A DNA stretch of 64,000 bases, from positions 1-64,000 of the forward strand of contig CALIUY010000007.1 in NCBI GenBank assembly GCA_938048455.1, given 5' to 3'. Below the pieces are notes generated by a model that was given only the letters and a program-made list of their open reading frames with translations, was not told the DNA's origin and did not search any database. The DNA is from an uncultured Desulfobacterales bacterium. GTDB taxonomy: Bacteria; Desulfobacterota; Desulfobacteria; Desulfobacterales; SpSt-501. Numbering within the stretch: the first letter of the stretch is position 1; each line of letters starts with the position of its first letter. The translations under genes and the position numbers were made by a program. Shown here piece by piece: positions 25,841 to 35,251 of the stretch.

Positions 25841-26233
25841 ATGAACATTCTCGTCGCCTACGACGGCACGCGCGAGGCCCGGCAAGCCGCGCGCCTTGCG
25901 GCCCTGCACGCCAAGGCGATGCAGGCGCGGGTGATTCTCGCCCATTCGATGGTCGGCGGGCCGCAGATCCCGCGCCCGGATTTCGAACGCGCCGAAAAGG
26001 AATTGAAACACCAGGAATTCGCCCTGAAAGAACAGGGGATCGACTGTGAAAGCCTGCTCTCCGTGCGGGGTCTCGAGGCGGGCGAGGACATCGTTCAGAT
26101 CGCGCGCGAAAAGCAGGTGGACGAGATCGTCCTCGGCATCGAGCGCCGCTCCAAGGTGGGCAAGCTTCTGTTCGGCTCAACCGCCCAGTACATCCTTCTG
26201 AACGCCGATTGCCCCGTCGTAACCGTCCGCTGA
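25841..26233 (+). CDS. Universal stress protein (UspA family)
   Basis: A 130-residue single Usp domain. It starts MNILVAYDGTREARQAARLA and ends with the ATP-binding motif GIERRSKVGKLLFGSTAQYI and a final CPVVTVR strand. This belongs to the ATP-binding subtype (G-2x-G-9x-G-S/T). It likely aids survival under energy or redox stress; no specific partner is visible. It is a monocistronic gene between the divergent CoA-disulfide reductase and the convergent kinase-BON gene. Confidence 0.92.
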   Translation: MNILVAYDGTREARQAARLAALHAKAMQARVILAHSMVGGPQIPRPDFERAEKELKHQEFALKEQGIDCESLLSVRGLEAGEDIVQIAREKQVDEIVLGIERRSKVGKLLFGSTAQYILLNADCPVVTVR

Positions 26234-26235
26234 AG

Positions 26236-26270
26236 CCGGCTTGCGAAAGGATCCCGCCTGCGCAAGCCGG
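26236..26270. terminator. Inverted repeat between convergent genes
   Basis: A perfect 10-bp stem CCGGCTTGCG / CGCAAGCCGG with a 15-base loop lies three bases beyond the usp stop. No T-run follows on either strand, so it may act as a pause or mRNA end rather than a classic terminator. Confidence 0.45.
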
Positions 26271-26287
26271 AAGAAGGCCCCGCCGGA

Positions 26288-27103
26288 TCAATCCCCGCCG
26301 CGGACCACCTCGATCCGCGAAGAGAGCTCTTTCACCCCGGCCACCGCGCGCGCCGCCTCCACGACGCGCTGCCGGTCCTCGGCGTTCGTCACCACGCCCG
26401 CAAGATGCACCCGTCCTTTTTCGGGGATCTCGATCAGGATGTGCGCCGGGTCGATCTGCCGCTCGATCAGCGCGGCGCGGACCCGTTTCTCGAGCTCGAG
26501 CTTCTCCATCGCCTCGAGAGCGCCCAGGCTGCACTCCTGCATGCTCTCCGCCCGGGCGGCGGCGACGATCAGCTCCGCGGCGGCCTTGCCGTCGAGCTTG
26601 TTCAAATGGATCACGAGGTCGTAGAGGCCCGGGTCCTCCCAGTCGATGCGGTAGGCAAACTTCAGAAAGCCGGCACGGTCGCGGTCGCCCTGCCGGATGA
26701 GGCGCCTTGCCGCATCCGGGTCCATGCCGCTTTTCTTCGCCAGGGCCGCGGCACGGCGGGTTTCCGACTCGAAGAGACGGACATGGAAGGCGCAATCGAA
26801 ATCCTGGAGCAGCACCTGGCTTCCGTGGCCGACGATCACGGCTTCGCCGCTCCGGGCCGTATCGTAGACCACCGATTCGAGCACCTTGACGAAAACATGC
26901 GGGCGGGTGTGAAAGAAAAGCTCGAAGAACCCGGGCGTTTTTTCGTCGAAGCGATCCACCTCATCGGGCGAAAATCCTTTGGCGACGATCTTCTCCCGCA
27001 GTGCCGGGTCGTCCACAAGCGTCCAGCCCAGCGTCTTCGCCACCTGTCGGGCGATCTCTTTCCCGTTTCCTCCGTAGCCTTCGGTAATCGTGATCAGCGC
27101 CAT
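26288..27103 (-). CDS. Cytidylate-kinase-like protein fused to a BON domain
   Basis: 271 residues. The N-terminal 190 have the cytidylate-kinase-like P-loop ITEGYGGNGKEIARQVAKTL, an FDEKTPGFF segment, and the DRDRAGFLKFAYRIDW region. Residues about 205-268 are a BON domain (ILIEIPEKGRVHLAGVVTN), a fold that usually binds membranes or phospholipids and is rarely joined to a kinase. The substrate need not be CMP. The ATG at 27103 has GGGAGG in front; upstream in-frame residues look non-coding. It may be a stress-related protein, since it lies opposite a Usp gene. Confidence 0.8.
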   Translation of the reverse strand: MALITITEGYGGNGKEIARQVAKTLGWTLVDDPALREKIVAKGFSPDEVDRFDEKTPGFFELFFHTRPHVFVKVLESVVYDTARSGEAVIVGHGSQVLLQDFDCAFHVRLFESETRRAAALAKKSGMDPDAARRLIRQGDRDRAGFLKFAYRIDWEDPGLYDLVIHLNKLDGKAAAELIVAAARAESMQECSLGALEAMEKLELEKRVRAALIERQIDPAHILIEIPEKGRVHLAGVVTNAEDRQRVVEAARAVAGVKELSSRIEVVRGGD

Positions 27104-27180
27104 CGTAGACCTCCCTTCGGGTTCTTTGCGGCAAACATAAGCGTGGGCAACGGGTTTGCCAAGCCCGTCACAGGCCGGCA

Positions 27181-27209
27181 TTGACAGCCTGCAGCGCTCT
27201 CATTATAGA
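27181..27209 (+). promoter_or_regulatory. Sigma-70 promoter of the thiamine operon
   Basis: TTGACA (27181-27186), 17 bases, TATAGA (27204-27209). Perfect -35 and five of six at -10. Transcription would begin near 27216, at the edge of the TPP riboswitch. Confidence 0.85.
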
Positions 27210-27217
27210 GATGTCGA

Positions 27218-27295
27218 TCGTTTCGGGGTGGCCGAATCCGGCCTGAGATCATACCCGTCGAACCTGATCCGGGTCATGCCGGCGTAGGGAAACGA
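27218..27295 (+). promoter_or_regulatory. TPP riboswitch (THI element)
   Basis: P1 pairs TCGTTTC (27218-27224) with GAAACGA (27289-27295). Between them are the conserved GGGGTGGCC with GGCCTGAGA, and the pyrophosphate-sensing arm ACCCGTCGAACCTGATCCGGGT followed by CATGCCGGCGTAGGGA. These are the classic TPP-binding features. Bound TPP should hold P1 closed and permit the downstream terminator to form. Confidence 0.95.
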
Positions 27296-27323
27296 AACGC
27301 GCCTCTTCTTGCCTCGCACGCTC

Positions 27324-27360
27324 GCGGCCGTTTCCCGGCGGAAACGGCCGCCTCCTTTTT
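27324..27360 (+). terminator. Attenuator terminator of the TPP riboswitch
   Basis: A perfect 12-bp stem GCGGCCGTTTCC / GGAAACGGCCGC with loop CGGC is followed by CTCCTTTTTCTT, ahead of thiM. The CGTTTC in its left arm (27329-27334) can instead pair with GAAACG (27289-27294), the right arm of P1, giving an antiterminator when TPP is absent. Confidence 0.9.
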
Positions 27361-27379
27361 CTTCGGCGGAGGTCCCCCC

Positions 27380-28201
27380 ATGGAGCATCCGATCGCACGC
27401 GCGGGCGGAGTCCTGGCCGCGTTGCGGCGAAAAGCCCCCCTCGTCCATGCGATCACCAACTTCGTCTCCGCACCCTTCACGGCCAACGCGCTGCTCGCCT
27501 TGGGTGCCGCTCCCGTCATGGCGCACGCCGCCGAAGAGGTCGAGGAGATGGCCGGCCGCGCCGACGCGCTCGTGCTCAACCTCGGGACCCCGACTCCGGC
27601 GACCCTCGAGGCCATGCGGCTCGCCTCCCGCAAAGCCTCGGAGTGCGGCATCCCCGTGGTTCTCGATCCCGTGGGCGCGGGGTCGACCGCCTTCCGCACC
27701 CGGGCCGCTCTTTCCCTCATCGCCGAGGGCCGGCCGCGGGCGATCCGCGCCAACCCTTCGGAAATCCTCGCCCTCGCCGGCGGCCGGGGCGCCCGCGGGG
27801 TCGATGCCCGAAACGGCGTCGAGGAGGCTTGCCCCGCCGCACAAGTTCTCGCTGCGGGCGGAACGAGGGTCGTGGCCGTGACCGGCGCGATCGACTTCGT
27901 GACCGACGGCCGCCGGGGGATCCGGGTGGCCAACGGTCACCCGCTCCTTGCCCGCGTCACCGGCACGGGCTGTGTCGCCACGGCGCTCGTCGCCGCCTTT
28001 CTCGCCGTCGAGGCCGACGCGCTGCTCGCGACGGCGACGGCGCTCGCCTGTCTGGGGATCGCGGGCGAGCAGGCGGCGGAAAAGGCGGACGGGCCGGGCA
28101 CCTTCGCCGCCTTCCTGCTCGACGCCCTGCACGCCCTCGGCCCGGAAGAGATCGCCTCGCGGGCGCGCTTTTCGCTTTCCTCCGCTGCAGGAGAGACCTG
28201 A
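27380..28201 (+). CDS. thiM: Hydroxyethylthiazole kinase
   Basis: A 273-residue ribokinase-like enzyme that phosphorylates 4-methyl-5-(2-hydroxyethyl)thiazole, a salvage step of thiamine. Marks are PLVHAITNFVSAPFTANALL, VLDPVGAGSTAFR, ANPSEILALAG and the anion-hole VTGTGCVATALVAAF with the catalytic Cys. ATG at 27380 follows GGCGGAGG. It is the first gene after the riboswitch and shares the bases TGATG with thiL. Thiamine-phosphate synthase (thiE), usually next to it, is missing here. Confidence 0.95.
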   Translation: MEHPIARAGGVLAALRRKAPLVHAITNFVSAPFTANALLALGAAPVMAHAAEEVEEMAGRADALVLNLGTPTPATLEAMRLASRKASECGIPVVLDPVGAGSTAFRTRAALSLIAEGRPRAIRANPSEILALAGGRGARGVDARNGVEEACPAAQVLAAGGTRVVAVTGAIDFVTDGRRGIRVANGHPLLARVTGTGCVATALVAAFLAVEADALLATATALACLGIAGEQAAEKADGPGTFAAFLLDALHALGPEEIASRARFSLSSAAGET

Positions 28202-29214
28202 TGGAGCTGTCGGAAATCGGCGAATTCGGCTTCATCCGGCGCATCCGCCCCGGGACCCTTTTCCGGCCGGAGCGGATCGTGCGCGGAATCGGCGACGACG
28301 CCGCCGCCTTCCGGCCCGGCGAGGGAAAGCTTGCCCTGGTGACGACCGATCTTCTGGTCGAGGGCATCCATTTTCTCGCCGGGGATCGGCACTTCTACGA
28401 TCTCGGCTGGAAGGCGCTCGCCGTCAATCTGAGCGACATCGCCGCCATGGGGGGCGAGGCGCGCGAGGCTTTCGTGGCCCTCGCCGTGCCGCCGGCGACC
28501 CCGCTTGCGGCGCTCGAGGAGATCTACCGCGGGATCGGCGATCTCGCCTCGCGTTTTCAGGTGAATCTGCTCGGCGGCGACACGACCGGCGCGCCGCGGG
28601 ATCTCGTGATCTGCATCACGATTTACGGCGAGGCGGCCGAGGGGGAGCTTCTTCTCCGCTCCGGCGCCCGCCCCGGCGATCTCCTCGTCGTCACCGGCAA
28701 CCTGGGGGAGAGCCGCGCGGGGCTGGAGATCCTGCTGGAAGGCGCTCCGGCGGAAGGGGAGGACGAAGCGGCGCTTCTCTTCGCCCACCGGCGCCCCCTG
28801 CCGCATCTCGCCGAGGGCCGCTTTCTCGCCGCGGCGGGCGGTGCGGTGCATGCGGCGATCGACGTGAGCGACGGCCTCGGCGCCGATCTCGCCCACCTTC
28901 TCGAGGAGAGCGGGGTCGGCGCGCGCCTCCACGCCGCCAGGCTTCCGATTTCGGATCCGCTTCGCCGCTTCTGCCGCCGCCGCGGAGCCGCGCCGACACC
29001 GTACGCTTTCGCCGGCGGGGAGGATTACGTGCTCCTCGCCGCCGTCGCCCCCGAGGCCGTCTCCCGGCTTCAAGACCGTTTCCGTGAACGCTTCGGCCGC
29101 GGGCTCGTCGTAATCGGCGAGATCACCGCACCCGAGGTGCGCGAGTGGATCGAGGAGAACGGCGCGGTGCGGGAGCTCTCCGCCCCGGGCTGGGATCACT
29201 TTCGAAGGAGCTGA
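28201..29214 (+). CDS. thiL: Thiamine-monophosphate kinase
   Basis: A 337-residue PurM-fold enzyme that makes TPP from thiamine phosphate and ATP. It starts MELSEIGEFGFIRRI and contains GIGDDAAAFRPGE, TTDLLVEGIHF, AVNLSDIAAMGGEA, LLGGDTTGAP, AIDVSDGLGADLAHLLE and FAGGEDYVLL, all conserved ThiL metal and nucleotide sites. The start overlaps the thiM stop by one base and the stop is three bases before thiD, so the three genes are translated from one message. Confidence 0.95.
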   Translation: MELSEIGEFGFIRRIRPGTLFRPERIVRGIGDDAAAFRPGEGKLALVTTDLLVEGIHFLAGDRHFYDLGWKALAVNLSDIAAMGGEAREAFVALAVPPATPLAALEEIYRGIGDLASRFQVNLLGGDTTGAPRDLVICITIYGEAAEGELLLRSGARPGDLLVVTGNLGESRAGLEILLEGAPAEGEDEAALLFAHRRPLPHLAEGRFLAAAGGAVHAAIDVSDGLGADLAHLLEESGVGARLHAARLPISDPLRRFCRRRGAAPTPYAFAGGEDYVLLAAVAPEAVSRLQDRFRERFGRGLVVIGEITAPEVREWIEENGAVRELSAPGWDHFRRS

Positions 29215-29216
29215 AA

Positions 29217-30038
<822 letters not shown>

Positions 30039-30058
30039 GCAGGGGGGAGCGCTTCGCC

Positions 30059-30901
30059 TCAGCCGCCGAAGCGCGCGGCAAAGCCGTTTGCGGCGGCGAT
30101 CAGCAGGATGAGCCCCGTGAGGACAAGGAGCACGGCCGCCAGCGTGCGGTGAACCGCGCTCTCGCGGCGGCGCTCTTCGTAGCCGAGGAGCCGTCCGGCC
30201 GCGGCGCCGGCGAGCAGCCCGCCGCCGTGGGCCCAGTTGTTGATCCCGGGGACCAGAAAGCCGAAGAGAAAAAGAACCAGCGCCCAGGTGCCCACCTGGC
30301 GATAGAGGGCGGACCCGTAGGCCCCCCCGCGGCTCTTGCCGTAATAGAGGACCGCCCCCACCAGGCCGCAGACCCCGGCCGAGGCCCCCACCGTGAGCCG
30401 CACGCCGACCGCCCAGGAGGCAAGAAAACCGCAGACGCCCGCCAGGGTGTAAATCGCGAACATGCGGCCCGCCCCGTACTCGCGGCCGACGAGCAAACCG
30501 AGTTGCCGCAGGGCGGCGAGGTTGAAGACGATGTGCAACAGCCCCGCGTGCAGGTACCCCGCGGAAAGAAGCGTCCAGAGACGACCGTAGCCCTCGATCG
30601 GGATCGTCCCCGTCGCTCCCAGGGCGAAGAGCGCTCGGTCCGAAGGACGGAAGAGCAAAAGCGGGTTCATCGTGAAACCCGCCGCACGGGGGTCGAGGAG
30701 AAGGGCGAGGGCGAAAAAAAGGATGTTCGCCCCGATCACGAGGCGCAACAACGCCGCCGGGTCTCGCAGAATTCCTGCGGGCACCCAGCGCCGCCATGCG
30801 GCCGAAGGAGAGCGCAGCCCGCAGTGCGGGCAGGAGGGCTCGCCTGCGCTGAGCAGCCGCCCGCAGCGCGGGCAGAGAAAAGACGTCCGCTTTCCGTTCA
30901 C
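30059..30901 (-). CDS. Rhomboid family intramembrane serine protease with zinc ribbon
   Basis: A 280-residue protein with six or seven hydrophobic helices. The active site Ser lies in VGASAGVCGLVGA and the His in NNWAHGGGLLAGA, the two residues of the rhomboid dyad. HAGLLHIVFNLAALRQLG is the conserved helix-2 region. Residues 1-30 form an extra zinc ribbon (C10, C13, C24, C27) in the cytoplasm. The start is GTG. It cuts substrate proteins inside the membrane; the target is unknown. Convergent with thiD. Confidence 0.9.
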   Translation of the reverse strand: MNGKRTSFLCPRCGRLLSAGEPSCPHCGLRSPSAAWRRWVPAGILRDPAALLRLVIGANILFFALALLLDPRAAGFTMNPLLLFRPSDRALFALGATGTIPIEGYGRLWTLLSAGYLHAGLLHIVFNLAALRQLGLLVGREYGAGRMFAIYTLAGVCGFLASWAVGVRLTVGASAGVCGLVGAVLYYGKSRGGAYGSALYRQVGTWALVLFLFGFLVPGINNWAHGGGLLAGAAAGRLLGYEERRRESAVHRTLAAVLLVLTGLILLIAAANGFAARFGG

Positions 30902-30919
30902 GCCTGCGGCTGATCCTTC

Positions 30920-31252
30920 TTACGCCCCTCCGGCCGAAACCCAGGAGAGGCTGTCGGGCAGAAGACCGCGCCCGCGCCGGCCGCCGATTTCCCCGAGCAC
31001 GCGGCTCAAGGCATCCCGCGCCGTCTCATCCCCCCCCTGCGCCTCCCGCGTCCCGACCGGGCATAGACCGGCCAGCTCCGCAAGCCTGCGGTCGATCCCC
31101 TCGAGAAACGACGCCAGCGTCTCCTGCGGGCTCCCGCCGGCGGAAGAGGAGCTTTCCTCGCCGCGGGAAAGACCGGAGAACCTTTCGCGCAGGGCGGAGC
31201 GGATCTCGGCGATGCGCGTCGCCAGTTGTTCGCAAAACGTATCGTTTTTCAT
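30920..31252 (-). CDS. Small hypothetical protein, 110 residues
   Basis: Begins MKNDTFCEQLATRIAEIRSA and contains a Ser/Gly linker and a second amphipathic stretch (TLASFLEGIDRRLAELAGLC). The rest is Gly/Arg-rich. Predicted mainly helical, cytoplasmic, with no known motif. It is 18 bases upstream of the rhomboid gene on the same strand, so they may be co-transcribed. Codon use is like the neighbours; the ribosome site AAGGA is somewhat far from the ATG. Confidence 0.5.
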   Translation of the reverse strand: MKNDTFCEQLATRIAEIRSALRERFSGLSRGEESSSSAGGSPQETLASFLEGIDRRLAELAGLCPVGTREAQGGDETARDALSRVLGEIGGRRGRGLLPDSLSWVSAGGA

Positions 31253-31459
31253 GACCGTATTTTTCCTTCGGGTCAAGCCGACCCGGCGGGATCGAGAATG
31301 GTTGTGCCGCGGCCGTCTTCGTTTACGACCGAAAGCCGAACATAAGGCCCCGGAGGAACGGGTCAAGCCTGCGCGGCCCCGAAAGCAAGGGCGATTGACA
31401 GGGCCGGCCCTTTGCGTGTACGGCTGTTTCGGATCATCCCCCTTCACCCGCAAAGCCCG

Positions 31460-32479
31460 ATGGCCGTATCCTGCACCGCCTCCAGCCCCGCCCGCCCTTC
31501 GCGGCGCGAATCCCGGATCGCCGCCGCGATCCTGCTGTTTCTCGCGCTCATCGCCGCCGCCGTTCTGCGGGAACAAAGCCGCCCGCACCCGGCGGTCGAA
31601 AACTTCCTGCACGCCCGCGCCCTCGCCGTGGGGACCCGGGGTCCGGCTGCGGCCGGGCGGTTTGCGCTCCCCGAGGGAACATTCGCCCTGAGCCCTCCCG
31701 AGCGCTTCGACCGCGACAGCCTCTCCGAGAAGATCAACGGCAAGGCCGAGCTCTACCTCGCGGCGGGCTTCGTGCGTCTGGATTGCTGGCGCCTTGGGCT
31801 CGCCGGCGCCGAGGACTCCTGGATCGAGGTCTTCGTCTACGAGATGGGCAGCTTCGAAAACGCCTTTTCCGTTTTCAGCGCCCAGCGCCGGGCGGACGCG
31901 GTCGGCCTCGAGCTGACGGAGTTCGCCTACGCCGCCGAAAACGCCTTCTTCTTCGTCCACGGCACGCGCTACATCGAGCTGATCGCCTCCGGGGCGGGCG
32001 AGCCCTTCACGCGGGCGATGGAGGCGATCGGCCGCCGTCTGATCGCCGAGCGGCCGGCCCTGCAGGCGGCCCTGACGGAGCGCGATCTCTTCCCCTCCGA
32101 AGGACTCGTCGCGGACAGCATCCGGCGGATCGCCGCCGACGCCTTCGGGCTCGCCGGCCTCGACCGCGTCTACAGCGCAAGCTACCGCACGGACGGGGGG
32201 GAGGCGGTCGTCTTTTTCACGCGGCGGGACCACCCGGATCAGGCCGCCGCCCTCGCCCGATCCTACCTGGAGATGCTCCGCGCCTTCGGGGCGGCGGTCG
32301 CACCCGCCGAGGGGATGGACGGGGCCTTCCGCGTCGAGGTCCTGGACACCTTCGAGGTCGTCTTCACCCGGGCGGAATTCTTCGCCGGCACGCGCGAAGC
32401 CACCGACTCCGGACTCGCCCTCGAGCTTGCCCGCAGGCTGGAGAAACGCCTGGAGGAGGCCGGCCATGCCCTCCGCTGA
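31460..32479 (+). CDS. DUF6599 family protein, membrane-anchored
   Basis: 339 residues with an N-terminal hydrophobic segment (IAAAILLFLALIAAAVL) that should anchor it, the rest outside the cytoplasm. The conserved part reads INGKAELYLAAGFVRLDCWR and EVFVYEMGSFENAFSVFSAQ, and later VDSFEV-like residues occur twice, suggesting two related domains. This matches DUF6599 as I recall it, whose members stand beside DUF362 and 4Fe-4S genes. No catalytic site is seen. The ATG at 31460 is chosen; a TTG at 31412 is less likely. It overlaps the DUF362 gene by 14 bases. Confidence 0.7.
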   Translation: MAVSCTASSPARPSRRESRIAAAILLFLALIAAAVLREQSRPHPAVENFLHARALAVGTRGPAAAGRFALPEGTFALSPPERFDRDSLSEKINGKAELYLAAGFVRLDCWRLGLAGAEDSWIEVFVYEMGSFENAFSVFSAQRRADAVGLELTEFAYAAENAFFFVHGTRYIELIASGAGEPFTRAMEAIGRRLIAERPALQAALTERDLFPSEGLVADSIRRIAADAFGLAGLDRVYSASYRTDGGEAVVFFTRRDHPDQAAALARSYLEMLRAFGAAVAPAEGMDGAFRVEVLDTFEVVFTRAEFFAGTREATDSGLALELARRLEKRLEEAGHALR

Positions 32480-33449
32480 TCCGCTCGACCGCCGCGAGTT
32501 CCTCCGCCGCGCGACCCGCGCGGGGCTCGGCGTGGCCTTGGCCGGCGGCCTCGCCGCGCTTTCCTTCGATGCCTCCGGCCCCTCCGCCTCTCCCCCGGAG
32601 CGGGCGAAAACCGGGCTGCCCGATTTTTCGCTTCCGCAGGCGGCCGGCCGGATCGCCGTCGCCCGCGGCGCCGTGCGCCGGGAGACGCTTTGGCTCGCCC
32701 TGCAAGCGCTCGGCGGCATCGAGTCCTTCGTCGGCCGCGGCGATCGCGTTCTGATCAAGGTGAACGCGGCCTTCGCCTCGCCGCCGATCCTTTCGGCCAC
32801 GACCCACCCCGATCTCGTCTTCGAGCTCGCCCGGCTCTGCTACGCCGCCGGCGCCGCCTCCGTCGTCGTGACCGACAACCCGATCAACGACCCGGCGAGC
32901 TGCTTCGCCCTGAGCGGCATCGGCCCCGCCGCGCGACGGGCGGGGGCGAGCGTCGTGCTGCCCGCCGAGAGCCTCTTCCGCCCCGTCAGCCTCGAAGGCG
33001 CCCGCCTGATCCGCAACTGGCCGGTCCTCACCGGGCCGCTCGCGGGAATCACGCGGCTGATCGGAGTCGCCCCGGTCAAGGACCATCACCGCAGCGGCGC
33101 CTCGATGACCCTCAAGAACTGGTACGGGCTGCTCGGCGGGCGACGAAACCTGTTCCACCAGGACGTCCACCGCCTGATCGCCGAACTGGCGCTTCTCGTG
33201 CGGCCGACCCTCGTCGTCCTCGACGGGACGACGACGATGATGACGAACGGGCCGACGGGGGGCTCGCTCTCCGATCTGCGCGAAACCCGCACCCTGATCG
33301 CCGGAACCGATCCCGTGGCCGTCGACGCCTGCGGCGCGGAGCTTCTCGGCAAGCGGCCGGAGGATCTCCCTTTCCTCGGGGCGGCCGAGAAGGCGGGGGC
33401 GGGGACGGTCGATTTCCGCCGCCTTTCCCCGCGCGAGGTCGCCGCATGA
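32466..33449 (+). CDS. Tat-exported DUF362 protein
   Basis: 327 residues. The N-terminus DRREFLRRATRAGLGVALAG is a twin-arginine (Tat) signal, so it folds with cofactor in the cytoplasm and is then exported. The rest is DUF362: RVLIKVNAAFASPP, SVVVTDNPINDP, KDHHRSGASMTLKNWYGLLG and AGTDPVAVDACGAELLG. DUF362 occurs in iron-sulfur proteins, but this copy lacks a ferredoxin domain of its own and few Cys are present. It overlaps the next gene by ATGA, so it is coupled to the polyferredoxin. Confidence 0.88.
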   Translation: MPSADPLDRREFLRRATRAGLGVALAGGLAALSFDASGPSASPPERAKTGLPDFSLPQAAGRIAVARGAVRRETLWLALQALGGIESFVGRGDRVLIKVNAAFASPPILSATTHPDLVFELARLCYAAGAASVVVTDNPINDPASCFALSGIGPAARRAGASVVLPAESLFRPVSLEGARLIRNWPVLTGPLAGITRLIGVAPVKDHHRSGASMTLKNWYGLLGGRRNLFHQDVHRLIAELALLVRPTLVVLDGTTTMMTNGPTGGSLSDLRETRTLIAGTDPVAVDACGAELLGKRPEDLPFLGAAEKAGAGTVDFRRLSPREVAA

Positions 33450-35191
33450 GCCTTCGGAGCGCCCGCCGCGCAAGCCAGATCTTCTTCACCGTGCTGTTTT
33501 TCTGGTTCTGCGTCGTCGCCACGCTCGGGGAGCGCTTCACGGAACTGAGCGGCTGGCCGGTCAACCTCTTTCTCGAACTCGACCCCCTGGCGGCGATCGC
33601 GACGCTGCTCTCCACGCACACGCTCTACCGCGGGTTGCTCTGGGCGCTGCTGACCGTGTGCGCGACGATTCTGCTCGGCCGCGTCTTCTGCGGCTTCGTC
33701 TGCCCCTTCGGGGCGATGCACCAGTTCGTGGGCCGCCTCAGCTTGCGGGGGCGGCCGACGGCCCTGCGCCTCGAGAAAAACCGCTTCCATCCGGCCCAGA
33801 ACCTGAAGTACGTGCTTTTGGCCTTCTTTCTCGCCGCGGCGGCGCTCGGCCCGGGGGGCGGCGGCTCGCTTCTGGTCGGCCTGCTCGACCCCCTCTGCCT
33901 CGCCCAGCGGTCGGTCAACCTGGCGCTTCTTCCCTTCCTCGAGCGGCTGGGGATCGCCGTGCGCGGCGAGCCGCGTCTGGCCCGGGAGGCGCTGGCGATC
34001 GCGGCCGTCTTCCTTGCGGCGATCCTGCTCAATCTTCACCGGCCGCGCTTCTTCTGCCGCTTCCTCTGCCCCTTGGGGGCGCTTCTCGGGCTGCTCGGCC
34101 GCTTCGCTCTCCTGCGCATCGGCCGCACTCCCGAGGCCTGCACCGGGTGCACGCTCTGCGAGCGCAGCTGCGAGGGCGCCTGCGAGCCGACCGGCCGCAT
34201 CCGTACGGCCGAGTGCGTGCTCTGCCTCAACTGCCTGGCGGACTGCCGCCACGGGGCGATCGCGCTTTCGACGCGCGCTTCCGCCGCCGGCGAGATCCCC
34301 CTGCCCGACCCCGGCCGCCGCGCCGTGCTCGCCGCCGCCGTCGCCGGTGCGGCGACCGTCGCGCTCGGCCGCGTCGGGGGAGCCACGGGTGCGACCTGGA
34401 GCCCCAGCCTCGTCCGGCCGCCGGGGGCTCTGGCGGAGGAGGAATTCCTTTCCCGCTGCATCCGCTGCGGACAGTGCATGCGCGTCTGCCCGACGAACGT
34501 GATTCACCCCGCCGGCCTCGAGGAAGGCCTCGAGGCGCTGTGGACCCCGAAGCTCGATTTCCGCGCCGGAACGAGCGGCTGCCAGCATACCTGCATCGCC
34601 TGCGGCCGGCTCTGCCCCACGGCCGCGATCCGACCGCTGCGACTCGAGGAGCGGCTGGGGACCGCGGAGTTCGCCTCCCGAGGCCCCTTGCGCATCGGCT
34701 GCGCCTTCGTCGACCGCGGCCGCTGCCTGCCCTGGGCGATGGATCGGCCCTGCATCGTCTGCCAGGAAAACTGCCCGGTCAGCCCCAAGGCGATCTTCAC
34801 GCGGCCGGTCTACACCGAGGTGCGTCTGGCCGAGCCCCTGATCGTCCGCGAGGCCGCCGGGGAACGGATCGGGCTGGCCGCAGGCCGGCTTCCGCCCGGC
34901 CGTTTCGCCACCGGCGATTACTATGTTCCCTTGCCCTCGGGCAGGCGTCTGCGCATCCGTGCTCACGGGGAGCAGGCGATCGAGCTTGCCGCCGCGATCC
35001 CGGAGGCGGAGCTTCCCTTTTCGGGGAGCGCGCTGTCGATCGCCATCCGGCTGCAGCAGCCTTACGTCGACCCGGAGCGCTGCATCGGCTGCGGGGTCTG
35101 CGAACACGAGTGCCCGGTGCTGGGAAAGCGGGCGATCCGCGTCACGGCGGAAAACGAAAGCCGCCACCCCCGGCACCGCATGATCCTGTGA
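33446..35191 (+). CDS. NapH/CcoG-like membrane polyferredoxin
   Basis: 581 residues. The N-terminal third has four or five helices with two CxxxCP motifs, CGFVCPFGA and CRFLCPLGA, as in NapH. Then come several 4Fe-4S clusters: CTGCTLCERSCEGAC, CVLCLNCLADC, CIRCGQCMRVCPTN, CIACGRLCPT, CIVCQENCPV and CIGCGVCEHECPV. A second hydrophobic stretch (AVLAAAVAGAATVALG) interrupts them. It should move electrons between a quinol or ferredoxin pool and the outside, possibly to the neighbouring Tat proteins. The terminal acceptor is not known. Confidence 0.9.
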   Translation: MSLRSARRASQIFFTVLFFWFCVVATLGERFTELSGWPVNLFLELDPLAAIATLLSTHTLYRGLLWALLTVCATILLGRVFCGFVCPFGAMHQFVGRLSLRGRPTALRLEKNRFHPAQNLKYVLLAFFLAAAALGPGGGGSLLVGLLDPLCLAQRSVNLALLPFLERLGIAVRGEPRLAREALAIAAVFLAAILLNLHRPRFFCRFLCPLGALLGLLGRFALLRIGRTPEACTGCTLCERSCEGACEPTGRIRTAECVLCLNCLADCRHGAIALSTRASAAGEIPLPDPGRRAVLAAAVAGAATVALGRVGGATGATWSPSLVRPPGALAEEEFLSRCIRCGQCMRVCPTNVIHPAGLEEGLEALWTPKLDFRAGTSGCQHTCIACGRLCPTAAIRPLRLEERLGTAEFASRGPLRIGCAFVDRGRCLPWAMDRPCIVCQENCPVSPKAIFTRPVYTEVRLAEPLIVREAAGERIGLAAGRLPPGRFATGDYYVPLPSGRRLRIRAHGEQAIELAAAIPEAELPFSGSALSIAIRLQQPYVDPERCIGCGVCEHECPVLGKRAIRVTAENESRHPRHRMIL

Positions 35192-35251
35192 ACCCGCTCC
35201 TTCCCGGCCCCCGGGCCGAGGAAGCCTGGAACACGGTTCTGGAGGACTCCG

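Noticed and set aside
24993-26795. 600-codon minus-strand frame spanning the stress protein and part of two other genes
   Set aside because: It crosses three well-supported genes in the wrong frame and is Arg/Pro-rich.
31395-31423. TTGACA at 31395 as promoter of the redox cluster
   Set aside because: The perfect -35 has no acceptable -10 at 16-18 bases (GTACGG or TACGGC), so I did not list it as a promoter.
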